From the NCBI RefSeq assembly GCF_029960785.1, contig NZ_JASBQE010000047.1:1-64000 (forward strand): a stretch of DNA of 64,000 nt, read 5' to 3'. Made by a program: the position numbers and the translations under genes. This document shows positions 16,405-25,325 of this stretch, in pieces (within the stretch, counting starts at the first letter, position 1; the number at the start of each line of letters is the position of its first letter). The notes under the pieces were generated by a model. The model was not told where the DNA came from, did not search any database, and worked only from the letters and a program-made list of their open reading frames with translations. The stretch comes from Polyangium sp. 15x6 (GTDB taxonomy: Bacteria > Myxococcota_A > Polyangia > Polyangiales > Polyangiaceae).

Positions 16405-17271
16405 TCAGTGCTCGACGGGGAGCGGACCACGGGCGCCGGCGCCCTTCCGCGCGAACGACTTGCGCGCGTCCTTCGAGGCCGCGGGCCGTGGATCCCGCAG
16501 CGCCGCGCGGGTCCGCGCGACGAGCACGATCGACGCGACCGTGCCCACGACCGCCACGAGGCCCACGCCCGCGAGCGTGAGCGGGCGAGGCATGCCGCCG
16601 AGCACGTTCGTATACGGGACGAGCGGCCCGAGGAGCAGCGATGCCGAGAGGTACACGACGCGCTCGTGCCTGCGCATGAGCCCGTTCGGGAGCACGAGGT
16701 TGTGCTGATCGGCCTTCGCCCGCGCGTAACTCACGAGCGACGAGGCGACCATCGCCGCGAGCGGGATGACGAGCGAGAGGACGTTGTGCCGGTAGTAGAT
16801 CGCGAGCCCGATGAAGGGCGCCGCGTCCGCGATGCGATCGACGAACGAGTCGAGCACCGCGCCCGACGGCGACGCGACGCCGCGCGCGCGCGCCACCATG
16901 CCGTCCAGGGCATCGAGCACCGATCCCACGATGACCACGGCCGCGGCCTCGGCGAAGCGCCCCGTCGCGGCGAGCGGCAGGCTCGCGCAGCAGAACACGA
17001 GCGAGGCGTACGTGCAGGCGTCCGGCGAGACGTGCAGCGCGATGAGCGCTCGTCCCGGCGCGTGCATCGCCCAATAGAAGGCCTCGACGAGCCAGCCGGG
17101 CAAGAGCGCGCTGCCGGGCGAGGGCCCGAGCCGCGGGTGCGACGCCCGTCCAGAGCGGGCCACACGAGTCGCGTAAGCCGCGACCACCATCGTGCACAGA
17201 AGAAGCGCCACGAGCGTGATGACCATGGTCACGACGTCCACTCGTGCACGAGGCGCGCCCGCCCCCGTCAT
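16405..17271 (-). CDS. CDP-alcohol phosphatidyltransferase family protein
   Basis: 288 residues from MTGAGAPRA. The family motif D-x2-D-G-x2-A-R-x8-G-x3-D-x3-D is complete (Asp120, Asp123, Ala-Arg 127-128, Gly137, Asp141, Asp145). These enzymes join CDP-diacylglycerol to an alcohol such as inositol phosphate, glycerol phosphate or serine, inside the membrane. Several membrane helices flank the motif and a basic tail follows. The next gene 8 bp downstream is a PAP2 phosphotransferase. That pairing recalls bacterial phosphatidylinositol-phosphate synthase plus phosphatase/inositol-transferase sets. Which alcohol is used cannot be told from sequence alone. Confidence 0.88.
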   Translation of the reverse strand: MTGAGAPRARVDVVTMVITLVALLLCTMVVAAYATRVARSGRASHPRLGPSPGSALLPGWLVEAFYWAMHAPGRALIALHVSPDACTYASLVFCCASLPLAATGRFAEAAAVVIVGSVLDALDGMVARARGVASPSGAVLDSFVDRIADAAPFIGLAIYYRHNVLSLVIPLAAMVASSLVSYARAKADQHNLVLPNGLMRRHERVVYLSASLLLGPLVPYTNVLGGMPRPLTLAGVGLVAVVGTVASIVLVARTRAALRDPRPAASKDARKSFARKGAGARGPLPVEH

Positions 17272-17318
17272 GCGGTTTTCTGGCGGGCGCGCTGCATGGT
17301 TTGCTCGCTCGTTCGCTG

Positions 17319-18479
17319 TCAGTCGCAGCCGACCCGGCGCATCCGGATTCCGGCGTCTTTCTCGGACCACGCCACGCCGAGCTCGCTCCCCGCGAACGCG
17401 ACCGCCGGGTAGCGGGCGTTTTTGCCCGAGACGCGGAGCGTGGCGCCGTCACGCGCGAGATCCGGGCCGAAGACCGAGAGGAAGATCGAGGGCGGACCGC
17501 CCTGGAACTGGTAGTAGGCGACGGCCGTGCGCTCGCCCATGACGGTCACGATGGGCCAGTTCGCGCTGCCCTCCGCGTCCTCGACGCGCACCTCGCCCTG
17601 CTTCGCGCCGCTCGAGGACGCGCGCGCGAGATAGATGCGCTCCACTCCCTCGCGCGTGTCCTCCCACGCGACGATCGACGCGCCGCTCGCGTCGATCGCC
17701 ACGCTCGGCAGCCGCGCCTCGCCGGCGCCCGTCCGCACCACCGTCCCGGTCACCGAGCTTCCGGGCATTCCCGTCGTCCGTGCGATCGAGAGCTCAGCGC
17801 CCGAGCTCCACGCCACGGCGAGCTCGTTGCCTCGGCTCGCGAGCGCCGGGAAACGCGCCCCGGGCAGCGCCGTCGTCGAGCTCATGCCCCCGCTGCTCAC
17901 GAGCCCGAGCCGCGCGCCCGGCGTCTCCATCCACGCCACGGCGAGCCCGCCGGACATCGGCGCCGTCGCGGGGCGTGCTTCCGTCGCATCGCTCGTGCCG
18001 AGCTGCATCGGCTGCCCGGTCGGCGCCCCGTCCGCGTCGAGCGTGTGCGCCTGGATCACGAGCCCGGACGGACCCGTGTCCTCCCACGTGATCATCGGCC
18101 CGCTGCTCGTCGTCTGCAGCGAGGGGACCGCGTGCACGCCTGCCAGCGTGGCCACGACGTGCGCAGGCGACACACTGCCGTCCGTGCCGATCCGCGCCAC
18201 CCGCACCTCCTCCGTCCCGCCCGTGAGCGTCTGCCACGCGACGAGGTAGCTCCCGTTCACCCACAGGATCGAGGGCGTCGTCCCGTCCTCCTGGCTCACG
18301 ACCACCGTCCCGCCGAGCGGCGTGCATGCCGCCTTTTCGCCGCCCGGCCCTGCATCGGTCGTCGCCGGCGGCTCGGGAGGCTTCGCCCCGGACGGCTCCG
18401 GCGCCTCGTCGCTCCCGCAACCGAGGGCCCCGAGCGCCGCTCCGAGCCCCAGCACAAACATCAAGGACATCCGCACCAT
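17319..18479 (-). CDS. Predicted beta-propeller-like lipoprotein
   Basis: 386 residues, ATG at 18479. Lipobox ALGCGS (Cys about 21) and an acidic/Pro linker precede six or seven beta repeats with Trp-rich signatures such as YLVAWQTL, MITWEDTG, GLAVAWMETPG, LAVAWSSG, SIVAWEDTREG and LGVAWSEKD. This W-x-D periodicity is typical of surface beta-propellers in Polyangiales with no known ligand. It lies 47 bp upstream of the CDP-alcohol gene on the same strand and could share its transcript, but no functional link is evident. Confidence 0.8.
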   Translation of the reverse strand: MVRMSLMFVLGLGAALGALGCGSDEAPEPSGAKPPEPPATTDAGPGGEKAACTPLGGTVVVSQEDGTTPSILWVNGSYLVAWQTLTGGTEEVRVARIGTDGSVSPAHVVATLAGVHAVPSLQTTSSGPMITWEDTGPSGLVIQAHTLDADGAPTGQPMQLGTSDATEARPATAPMSGGLAVAWMETPGARLGLVSSGGMSSTTALPGARFPALASRGNELAVAWSSGAELSIARTTGMPGSSVTGTVVRTGAGEARLPSVAIDASGASIVAWEDTREGVERIYLARASSSGAKQGEVRVEDAEGSANWPIVTVMGERTAVAYYQFQGGPPSIFLSVFGPDLARDGATLRVSGKNARYPAVAFAGSELGVAWSEKDAGIRMRRVGCD

Positions 18480-18710
18480 AGGTATCCCCCCTGATCACGC
18501 GCCAGCCTGCCCGGGGCGCCGCGCGCGCACGCCGCGCCGCGAGGTTCGTGCGTGGTTCAACGCCCGCATCCCTCGCTCGGACCTCCGGCCAAGATTCGAT
18601 TCAGTATGCGATGCCACCAACTCTCGGCCACGCCGTACGCTGGCAACGAATTCGTCCGTTCATACACCACGAATGTGCGTGAATGTGTTTGTTGGGGCAC
18701 AATCGATCGC

Positions 18711-19325
18711 ATGCAGCATCGAGTGCGCGGAGGGGGGCGCTTCCGGTGGATCGGGGCGCTGGGGCTCGTGGGGGTCCTCGGGGGCGGGGAGGCGCGCGCA
18801 GAGCCTGCGCGGGGAGGGGCGCCCGCGACGGCGAACCCAACGACGGTGGCGGTCCCGATTCCGGGATCCGATCTCGTGCGAGGGCGCGCGAAGGTGATCG
18901 TCGCCGCGCCGATCGACGCCGTGCGCGCGCGGGTGCTCGCGTTCGGCGACTACGCGCGGTTCATGCCGCATTACAGCCGCTCGAAGATCCTCGGCCGCAC
19001 GAAGAGCGGTGATCGCGAGATCTACATGGAGGTCACGGCGCTGCACGGCGCGGTGCGCTTCTGGGCGCGGATGGCCGTTCGCAAACTCGTGGCAGCAGCG
19101 GGAGGCGTCGAGACCTACGACGTCTCGATGCTGGAGGGCAACGTGAAGGACTTCCACGCGGTGTGGCGCCTGCGCGCGATCGACGAAGCGCACACCGAGC
19201 TCGAACTCGAGCTCTTCCTCTTGCCGCGCTTGCCGCTGCCCACGACCTTGCTCAACACGGAGAACCTCCAGGGCGCAAGCAAGGGCGTCCGCGCGATGCG
19301 ATCGTTCGTGGAGGGAAAACGCTGA
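18711..19325 (+). CDS. Exported START/SRPBCC-like lipid-binding protein
   Basis: 204 residues from the ATG at 18711, chosen because it starts a signal peptide (RWIGALGLVGVLGGGEARA). The mature part is an SRPBCC/polyketide-cyclase-like fold: VIVAAPIDAVRARVLAFGDY begins the typical first strand and helix, followed by MPHYSRSKILGR and a long C-terminal helix. Such proteins bind hydrophobic ligands in a deep cavity; an exported form may handle membrane lipids. It is divergent from the propeller lipoprotein (231 bp between) and followed 22 bp later by a repeat element. The fold is likely; the ligand is unknown. Confidence 0.78.
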   Translation: MQHRVRGGGRFRWIGALGLVGVLGGGEARAEPARGGAPATANPTTVAVPIPGSDLVRGRAKVIVAAPIDAVRARVLAFGDYARFMPHYSRSKILGRTKSGDREIYMEVTALHGAVRFWARMAVRKLVAAAGGVETYDVSMLEGNVKDFHAVWRLRAIDEAHTELELELFLLPRLPLPTTLLNTENLQGASKGVRAMRSFVEGKR

Positions 19326-19346
19326 AGGCTCCCCTGGGAGCCGTTT

Positions 19347-19648
19347 CGCTGGGGCGTTGCCCCAGGCCCCACCGGGGCTATCCGCCCCTGGACCCGGACC
19401 AGCGCAAGCGCTGGACCCAGGGTCGATGAACTGCGCGATGCGCAGTTCATCGAACAGGCCGAGTCAAGACCGGCGAGCGCCCCTGCCCATCAAGACAGCC
19501 GCGCTGCCCTTTCGACGGGCAAGGCTCTCTCACGGGCCCGTTGGAAGAACTGCGCATCGCGCAGTTCTTCCACCCCGAGTCCAGGGCTTGCCCTGGTTCG
19601 GGTCGAGGGGCGAACAGCCCCCGCGGGGTCCGGGGCAGCGCCCCGGCG
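19347..19648. repeat. Composite palindromic element, copy 3 (complete)
   Basis: A clear full copy. CTGGGGCGTTGCCCCAG, CCAGCGCAAGCGCTGG and the 14-bp-arm hairpin with GAT loop form the left arm. A 90-bp core with TCAAGACCGGCGA and a second ATCAAGAC follows. The right arm repeats the plan in inverse order, with the 13-bp-arm hairpin ending about 19571, CCAGGGCTTGCCCTGG and CCGGGGCAGCGCCCCGG. It sits between convergent stops at 19325 and 19696; the 370-bp gap holds nothing else. Confidence 0.9.
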
Positions 19649-19695
19649 AAGCGCCCCAGACGAGACCAATGCTTGGGGGTGAGGGACTCGTCCCG

Positions 19696-20082
19696 CTACG
19701 GACAACCGGCCGGCGCCGTGTCCGTGTACGCCGTGATCACACAGCCTTCGAGCGCTGGGATGAGGTCCTCGCACGTCGCCTTCGCCTTGTAGAACTCGAG
19801 GCAACCGTCGACGCTGCCCTTGTCGTACTGCAGGCACTCGGCGCTGAACTCCGCGCGCAAAAAGCCCGGACACGTGCGCGACGAACCCACGCATCCGAGC
19901 GAGAGCATCCGATCGCTGTGAGCGTCGATGAGCGTGTTGCACGCGTCGTCCTCGGTCGTGCGCTCGCCGCTCGCTGGCGGACGGAACCTCCCGTCGTCGG
20001 GCAGGGGCGTGAGGTCGATATCGTCTCCGCCGCACGCGGCGAGGAGCATGGAGAGGACGATCGCGACGCGGAGCTCTCGCAC
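19696..20082 (-). CDS. Small predicted lipoprotein with conserved Cys pattern
   Basis: 128 residues from a GTG at 20082, 5 bp after the MarR stop. The signal peptide VRELRVAIVLSMLLAACGG gives a lipobox (LAAC). The mature part has six Cys spaced like CNTLID, CVGSSRTCPGFL, ECLQYDKGSVDGCLEFYKAK and CEDL, a helical disulfide-linked pattern that recurs in other lipoproteins here (for example at 34302). Cotranscription with marR is likely. Function unknown. Confidence 0.78.
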   Translation of the reverse strand: MRELRVAIVLSMLLAACGGDDIDLTPLPDDGRFRPPASGERTTEDDACNTLIDAHSDRMLSLGCVGSSRTCPGFLRAEFSAECLQYDKGSVDGCLEFYKAKATCEDLIPALEGCVITAYTDTAPAGCP

Positions 20083-20087
20083 GGGGC

Positions 20088-20582
20088 CTACTCTTTCTCG
20101 TTGAGGAGGGCTAGCGCGAGCGAGCCGAGCACGTCGCGGGCCGAGGAGACTTTCCGCGGCGGGAGCTTCGAAAGCGAGCGCCGTACGGTGGCCTCTACCG
20201 TGCCGATCTTCAGCCCGTCGAGCTCGCGCCCGCGCGCCGTCAACTCGAAGAGCGCGCGACGCGCGTCGTCCGGATCGGGCTTGCGTCCGATGATGCTGCG
20301 CGACTCGAGCCGCTTCAGGATCCCCGTGAGCGTGCTCGGGTGGATGTGCAGCACGCTCGCGAGCTCGCCCGCGGAGATCCCCGGGAAGCGCCCCACGATC
20401 CGGATCACGAGGCGTTGCGGGCCCGTGACGCCGAGCGACGCCTCCATGCGCTTCGACATCGACTGCAGGGCGTGATCCACGGCCCAGAGCAGGCGCATGA
20501 AATCCAGGACCTCGCCGAGCTTCTCGGACTTGTCCGCCTTCTGCTTCTTCTTTTCGCTCTTTTCGCTGGGTGCTGCGCTCAT
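20088..20582 (-). CDS. MarR-family transcriptional regulator
   Basis: 164 residues. After a Lys-rich leader (EKSEKKKQKADKSEK), residues about 30-150 form a MarR winged helix: GVTGPQRLVIRIVGRFPGI, ELASVLHIHPSTLTGILKRL and the wing with DPDDARRALFELTARG. MarR dimers usually repress nearby genes and let go when a phenolic ligand or oxidant is sensed. It is divergent from the GH15/antiporter pair with 213 bp between, so those genes or its own operon are the likely targets. A lipoprotein gene follows 5 bp downstream. Confidence 0.92.
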   Translation of the reverse strand: MSAAPSEKSEKKKQKADKSEKLGEVLDFMRLLWAVDHALQSMSKRMEASLGVTGPQRLVIRIVGRFPGISAGELASVLHIHPSTLTGILKRLESRSIIGRKPDPDDARRALFELTARGRELDGLKIGTVEATVRRSLSKLPPRKVSSARDVLGSLALALLNEKE

Positions 20583-20795
20583 GACCGAGCCAATTCCCTT
20601 TCCGCCGAGCGAGCCACGCTAGCCCACCTCGCCCCGTCGATCGAGATCGTCGAAGGGTGCACCGCGCTGAGACTCGCGCGGCGGCGCCAGACGACCCGTC
20701 GGAACGAAACGCGTCGAGGTTCCCCACGGACGATCGTTTTTTGCTCCGACGGTTTTTCTTTTGAGGGGCAACGACAGGCAGGCCATCCTTGCCCT

Positions 20796-22562
20796 GTGCG
20801 ACTCGAGGATCTTGCCGTCATCGGAAACTGCCAATATTCCGCGCTGATAGACCGCATGGGGTCGATCGTGTGGTGTTGCCTGCCGCGCTTCGACGCCGAG
20901 CCGGTCTTCTCCTCTCTGCTGGACGAGCAGGGCGGGGGGGTCTTCACGGTCGGCCCGGCGGGTGGTGAGCCGGGAGTGCAGCGATACCTTCCGAACACCA
21001 ACATCCTCGAGACGACCTTCCGGTCGTCCTCCGGCGCCTTCCGGGTGCTCGACTTCGCGCCGCGTTACTTCCAAAATGATCGGTTCTTCCGGCCGACCAT
21101 GATCGTGCGGATCGTCGAGCCGATCTCGGGCATGCCGCGCGTCCGCGTCCGCTGCGAGCCGCGGCTCGGCTGGAGCAAGGGCACCCCCGGCCGGCTCGTC
21201 GGCTCGAACCACATCCGCTACGAGGGCTTCGGCGCCCCGCTCCGCCTCACGACGGACATCCCGCTCTCGTACATCACCGACATCCCGTTCGCGCTCACGG
21301 GCAGAAAGCACCTCGTGCTCGCGTGGGGCCCGCCGCTCGAGGAGTCGCTCCCCACGGCCTGCGCTCATTTTCTCGGGCAAACGCAGCGCTACTGGGAGCG
21401 CTGGGTCATGCACTGCGACATCCCGCCGCTCTTCCAGCAAGAGGTCATCCGCTCGGCGCTCGCGCTCAAGCTTCATTGCTTCGAGGACACGGGCGCGATC
21501 GTCGCGGCCATGACGACGAGCATCCCCGAGGCGCCGGGCAGCGGCCGCAACTGGGACTATCGTTACTGCTGGCTGCGCGACGCCTACTACGCGCTCGCGG
21601 CGTTCCGGCTGCTCGGCCACTTCGAGGAGCGCGAGCAGTTCATCCAGTACCTCTTCAACATCGCCGAATCCGCCGCGCCTTCGCTCTCGCTCGGCCCGCT
21701 CTATCGTGTCGACGGCACGCCCGACCTCGAAGAGTCCATCCTCGACGCCTGGCCCGGCTACGAAGGACATGGCCCGGTGCGCGTCGGCAACGCGGCGTCC
21801 ACGCAGCTCCAGCACGACGTCTTTGGGGAGATGGTCCTCGCGCTCGCGCCCGTCTTCCTCGACGATCGCTTCGTCGCCGAACGATCGACGCACGGACTCG
21901 ATCTCCTGGAGCGGCTCGCGCAGAAGGCGATCGAGGTGGCGGGCACGCCGGACGCGGGCATCTGGGAGTTCCGCTCGGACGCGCGCCCGCAGACCTTCTC
22001 GAGCCTCATGTGTTTCTGCGCCGCCGAGCGCATGGCGCGCGTCGCCGAGCGCCACCGCCCTGCGCGGGCGAACCATTACCGCGCCGCGGCCGAGCGCATC
22101 CGCGCCGAGATCGTGGAGAGGGCCTGGCGCCCGGATCTGAACTCGTTCGTATCGAGCTACGGCGGCGAGGAGCTCGACGCCGCGCTCCTCCAGATGGCGC
22201 CCTTGCGCTTCTTGCCGCCGAACGATCCACGCCTGCACGGCACGATCGACGCCATCCGTGATCGCCTCTCGCAGGGCGGCTGGCTCATGCGTTATCGCGG
22301 CGACGAGTTCGGCGAAACGAGCGTCGCGTTCATCATCTGCACGTTCTGGCTCTGCGAGGCGCTCGCGGCCGTGGGCCGCAAGGCCGAGGCGCGCGAGGTG
22401 CTCGACCGCGCGCGATCCGCGCTCTCGCCGGTCGGCTTGCTCTCGGAGGATTACGAGACCCGAAACCTGCGGATGTGGGGTAATTTCCCCCAGGCCTACT
22501 CCCACGTGGGCCTCATCCACGCAGCGTTCGCGTCCTCGCCACCGTGGTCCGACATCCTTTAA
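20796..22562 (+). CDS. Glycoside hydrolase family 15 protein (glucoamylase/trehalase type)
   Basis: 588 residues from the GTG at 20796 (VRLEDLAVIGNCQYSAL), which matches where the N-terminal trehalase-like beta domain (DUF5911 type) normally begins. The (alpha/alpha)6 barrel covers about 215-580. Signatures are GRNWDYRYCWLRDAYY, the PVRVGNAA-type stretch VRVGNAASTQLQHDVFGEM, and MRYRGDEFGETSVAFIICTF. No signal peptide, so it is cytoplasmic. Family members hydrolyse trehalose, maltose-type glucans or similar alpha-glucosides from the non-reducing end with inversion. Its stop overlaps the next gene start by 19 bp, giving translational coupling to a cation/proton antiporter. Exact substrate is not predictable. 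Confidence 0.9.
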   Translation: MRLEDLAVIGNCQYSALIDRMGSIVWCCLPRFDAEPVFSSLLDEQGGGVFTVGPAGGEPGVQRYLPNTNILETTFRSSSGAFRVLDFAPRYFQNDRFFRPTMIVRIVEPISGMPRVRVRCEPRLGWSKGTPGRLVGSNHIRYEGFGAPLRLTTDIPLSYITDIPFALTGRKHLVLAWGPPLEESLPTACAHFLGQTQRYWERWVMHCDIPPLFQQEVIRSALALKLHCFEDTGAIVAAMTTSIPEAPGSGRNWDYRYCWLRDAYYALAAFRLLGHFEEREQFIQYLFNIAESAAPSLSLGPLYRVDGTPDLEESILDAWPGYEGHGPVRVGNAASTQLQHDVFGEMVLALAPVFLDDRFVAERSTHGLDLLERLAQKAIEVAGTPDAGIWEFRSDARPQTFSSLMCFCAAERMARVAERHRPARANHYRAAAERIRAEIVERAWRPDLNSFVSSYGGEELDAALLQMAPLRFLPPNDPRLHGTIDAIRDRLSQGGWLMRYRGDEFGETSVAFIICTFWLCEALAAVGRKAEAREVLDRARSALSPVGLLSEDYETRNLRMWGNFPQAYSHVGLIHAAFASSPPWSDIL

Positions 22563-23896
22563 GGAGGAGCCTCCTCCTCTTCTTCCTCCTCTTCGGCGCG
22601 CTCCTTCCTTCGATCGCCTTCGGCTCGGAGGGGAGCGCGCATGCCGATCCCATCGGCGCCGTCGTCCTTTACCTCGCCGTGATCCTCGCCGCGGCCAAGC
22701 TCGGAGGGGATCTCGCGGTCCGGATCGGCCAGCCGGCCGTGCTCGGCGAGCTCGTCTTCGGCGTCTTGCTCGGCAACCTCGGCGCGCTCGGGTTCTCGGG
22801 GTTCGAGCCGATCAAGACGGACGCGAGCATCGACATGCTCTCGCGGCTCGGCGTGCTCGTCCTCCTCTTCGAGGTCGGGCTCGAATCGACGGTCGCGCAG
22901 ATGCTCGAGGTGGGCGTCACGAGCTTCTTCGTGGCCACGCTCGGCGTCGTGGCGCCCTTCGCGCTCGGCTGGCTCCTCGGCGCGTGGATCCTGCCCGATG
23001 CGAGCCCGTACGTGCACGCCTTCCTCGGCGCCACGCTCACCGCCACGAGCGTCGGCATCACCGCGCGCGTGCTGCAGGATCTGAAGGAATCGCAGAGCCC
23101 GGAGGCGCGCATCATCCTCGGCGCGGCCGTCATCGACGACGTGCTCGGGCTCGTGATCCTCGCGGTCGTCACGGGCATCATCGGCGCGGCCGATCGCGGC
23201 GGCTCGATGAGCTACGGCGAGATCGGGATCGTCTTCGGCAAGGCCCTCGCGTTCCTCGTCGGCTCACTCGTGATCGGCGCGAAGGTCTCCCGGCGCCTCT
23301 TCTCCATCGCCTCGCGCCTGCGCGCCCGCGGCGTCCTGCTCGCGCTCGGGCTCGCGTTCTGCTTCCTCTTCGCGTGGATCGCGGGCCTCATCGGCCTCGC
23401 CCCGATCGTGGGCGCGTTCGCCGCGGGCCTCGTGCTCGAGGACATGCACTTCCGCGACTTCACCCTGCGCGGTGAGTCGACCCTCGAGCACCTCATCCAG
23501 CCGATCTCGTCGTTCCTCGTACCGATCTTCTTCGTGCTCATGGGCATGCGCACGGACCTCGGCGCCTTCGCGCAGCCAGGCGTGCCGCTGCTCGCGGCGG
23601 CGCTCACGGGCGCGGCGATCGTCGGCAAGCAGGCGTGCTCGCTCGGTGTGGGCAAGGGGGTCGATCGGCTGAGCATCGGGATCGGCATGATCCCCCGCGG
23701 CGAGGTCGGGCTCATCTTCGCGAACATCGGCCAGTCGCTCACCGTGGGTGGCAAGCCCGTGGTCTCCGGCGCGGTCTTTTCGGCCGTGGTGGCGATGGTC
23801 ATCGTCACCACGATGGTCACGCCGCCCGCGCTCGAGTGGAGCCTGGCCCGGCGCGCGGCCAAGCCGCCGAAGACGCCGCTCCCCGACGCGCATTGA
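22544..23896 (+). CDS. CPA2-family cation:proton antiporter
   Basis: 450 residues, GTG start inside the end of the GH15 gene. It begins with a signal-like hydrophobic stretch and then has about 12-13 membrane helices. Typical Na_H_Exchanger features are present: GQPAVLGELVFGVLLGNLG, the TSVGITARVLQDL loop, AAVIDDVLGLVILAVVTG with the paired Asp residues needed for ion exchange, and GMIPRGEVGLIFANIG near the end. It should exchange Na+ or K+ for H+ across the inner membrane. No TrkA-N/RCK regulatory domain is attached. The overlap with GH15 suggests a common stress role (osmotic or pH), which is inference. Confidence 0.92.
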   Translation: MVRHPLRRSLLLFFLLFGALLPSIAFGSEGSAHADPIGAVVLYLAVILAAAKLGGDLAVRIGQPAVLGELVFGVLLGNLGALGFSGFEPIKTDASIDMLSRLGVLVLLFEVGLESTVAQMLEVGVTSFFVATLGVVAPFALGWLLGAWILPDASPYVHAFLGATLTATSVGITARVLQDLKESQSPEARIILGAAVIDDVLGLVILAVVTGIIGAADRGGSMSYGEIGIVFGKALAFLVGSLVIGAKVSRRLFSIASRLRARGVLLALGLAFCFLFAWIAGLIGLAPIVGAFAAGLVLEDMHFRDFTLRGESTLEHLIQPISSFLVPIFFVLMGMRTDLGAFAQPGVPLLAAALTGAAIVGKQACSLGVGKGVDRLSIGIGMIPRGEVGLIFANIGQSLTVGGKPVVSGAVFSAVVAMVIVTTMVTPPALEWSLARRAAKPPKTPLPDAH

Positions 23897-23927
23897 CCTT
23901 GCGAGGCGGTGCTCGTAACACCGATCT

Positions 23928-25313
23928 GTGGACGCGCTGCGCACCGACCTCTACCAGCTCACGATGGCCGCGGGGTACTTCCACCGCGGCATGCAAGACA
24001 GGCGCGCGACGTGCGAGATGTTCGTGCGCCGCTTGCCGCGGAGGCGTCGGTACCTCCTCGCGATGGGGATCGAGCGGCTGCTCGGCTACCTCGAGGACCT
24101 CTCCTTCACCGAGGACGAGATTCGCTACCTGCGCGATATCCCGGCGCTACGCGACGCGATGACGGAGCCGTTCGTCGAGTACCTCCGGCGCTTCCGGTTC
24201 CGGGGCGACGTCTCGGCCGTCCGTGAGGGCACGGTGGTGTTCGCGAACGAGCCGCTCGTGCGGATCTCGGCGCCGATCATCGAGGCGCAGATCGTCGAGA
24301 CCTTCCTGCTCTCGGTGGTGAACCACGCGACGATGATCGGGTCGAAGGCGGCGCGCGTGGTGCGCGCGGCGGGGAGCGCGGGCGTGATCGAGTTCGGCAC
24401 GCGGCGCACGCACCCGGAGGCGGCCGTGGACGCGGCACACAGCGCGTACGCCGCGGGGTTCGTGGGCACGTCGAACGTGGAGGCGGGCAAGCGCTTCGGC
24501 ATCCCCGTCATGGGCACGGCCGCGCACATCTGGACCATGGCGCACGCCACGGAAGAGGAGGCGTTCGAGAACTACGTCGCCACGTTCCCGAACGCGTCGA
24601 TCCTGCTCATCGACACATACGACACGCTCCGTGGGGCCGAGCGCGCGGCGCGCATCGCCAAGGACAAGCTGAAGGGCGTGCGGCTCGACTCGGGTGATCT
24701 GCTCGCGCTCTCGCGCGCGGTGCGTCCCATCCTCGACGCGGCCGGGTGCACGTCGGCGAAGATCGTCGCGTCGGGGGATCTCAACGAATACAAGATCGAA
24801 GCGTTGCGCCGCGCGGGCGCGCCGATCGATCTGTACGGCGTGGGCACGGATCTCGTGGCGAGCATCGACTCGCCCGCGCTCGGCGGCGTCTACAAGCTCG
24901 TCGAGATCGAGCAGGAGGGGAATGTCGTCCCGATCTGCAAGTTCTCCGAGGGCAAGGCCACGTTCCCCGGGCCGCACCAGGTCTACCGCTTCGTCGACGG
25001 CGCGGGCGTGCTCGCGCGTGACGTGATCGCGCTGGCCGACGAGGATCCGCGCGGGCTCGGCGAAGGAGAGCCCGAGGCGTTGCTCGTGCCGCGCATGACG
25101 AACGGAGCGCGCACGGAGCCGGCCGAGGGGCTCGACGTGGTGCGCGCGCGGGTCGCGCGGGAGCTAGCGCGTTTGCCGGAGGCGCTCCACGTGCTCGACG
25201 AGGCGCCGCCGCCCACGGAGCGCACGGACGAGCCATTCCGCGCCGTGCCCTCCGCGCGACTGCTCGAGCTCGTGGAAGATGTACGCGCCCGGGTCGTGGG
25301 GGCAGCGACGTAG
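23928..25313 (+). CDS. pncB: Nicotinate phosphoribosyltransferase
   Basis: 461 residues, GTG start. It makes nicotinate mononucleotide from nicotinate and PRPP using ATP, the first committed step of Preiss-Handler NAD salvage. Hallmarks include DLYQLTMAAGYFHRGM at the N-terminus, FGTRRTHPEAA (the active-site His region), GTAAHIWTMAH, VRLDSGDL and ASGDLNEYKI with GVGTDLVAS. Length is normal. It lies 31 bp after the antiporter and 12 bp before pncA, heading a four-gene cofactor operon with pncA, a NUDIX gene and coaE. Confidence 0.95.
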   Translation: MDALRTDLYQLTMAAGYFHRGMQDRRATCEMFVRRLPRRRRYLLAMGIERLLGYLEDLSFTEDEIRYLRDIPALRDAMTEPFVEYLRRFRFRGDVSAVREGTVVFANEPLVRISAPIIEAQIVETFLLSVVNHATMIGSKAARVVRAAGSAGVIEFGTRRTHPEAAVDAAHSAYAAGFVGTSNVEAGKRFGIPVMGTAAHIWTMAHATEEEAFENYVATFPNASILLIDTYDTLRGAERAARIAKDKLKGVRLDSGDLLALSRAVRPILDAAGCTSAKIVASGDLNEYKIEALRRAGAPIDLYGVGTDLVASIDSPALGGVYKLVEIEQEGNVVPICKFSEGKATFPGPHQVYRFVDGAGVLARDVIALADEDPRGLGEGEPEALLVPRMTNGARTEPAEGLDVVRARVARELARLPEALHVLDEAPPPTERTDEPFRAVPSARLLELVEDVRARVVGAAT

Positions 25314-25325
25314 GAGGGAAGGATC

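Noticed and set aside
19347-19648. Integron attC site or retron-type stem
   Set aside because: The hairpins lack the attC core boxes and unpaired bases, no integrase or reverse transcriptase is present, and copies are scattered between ordinary genes.
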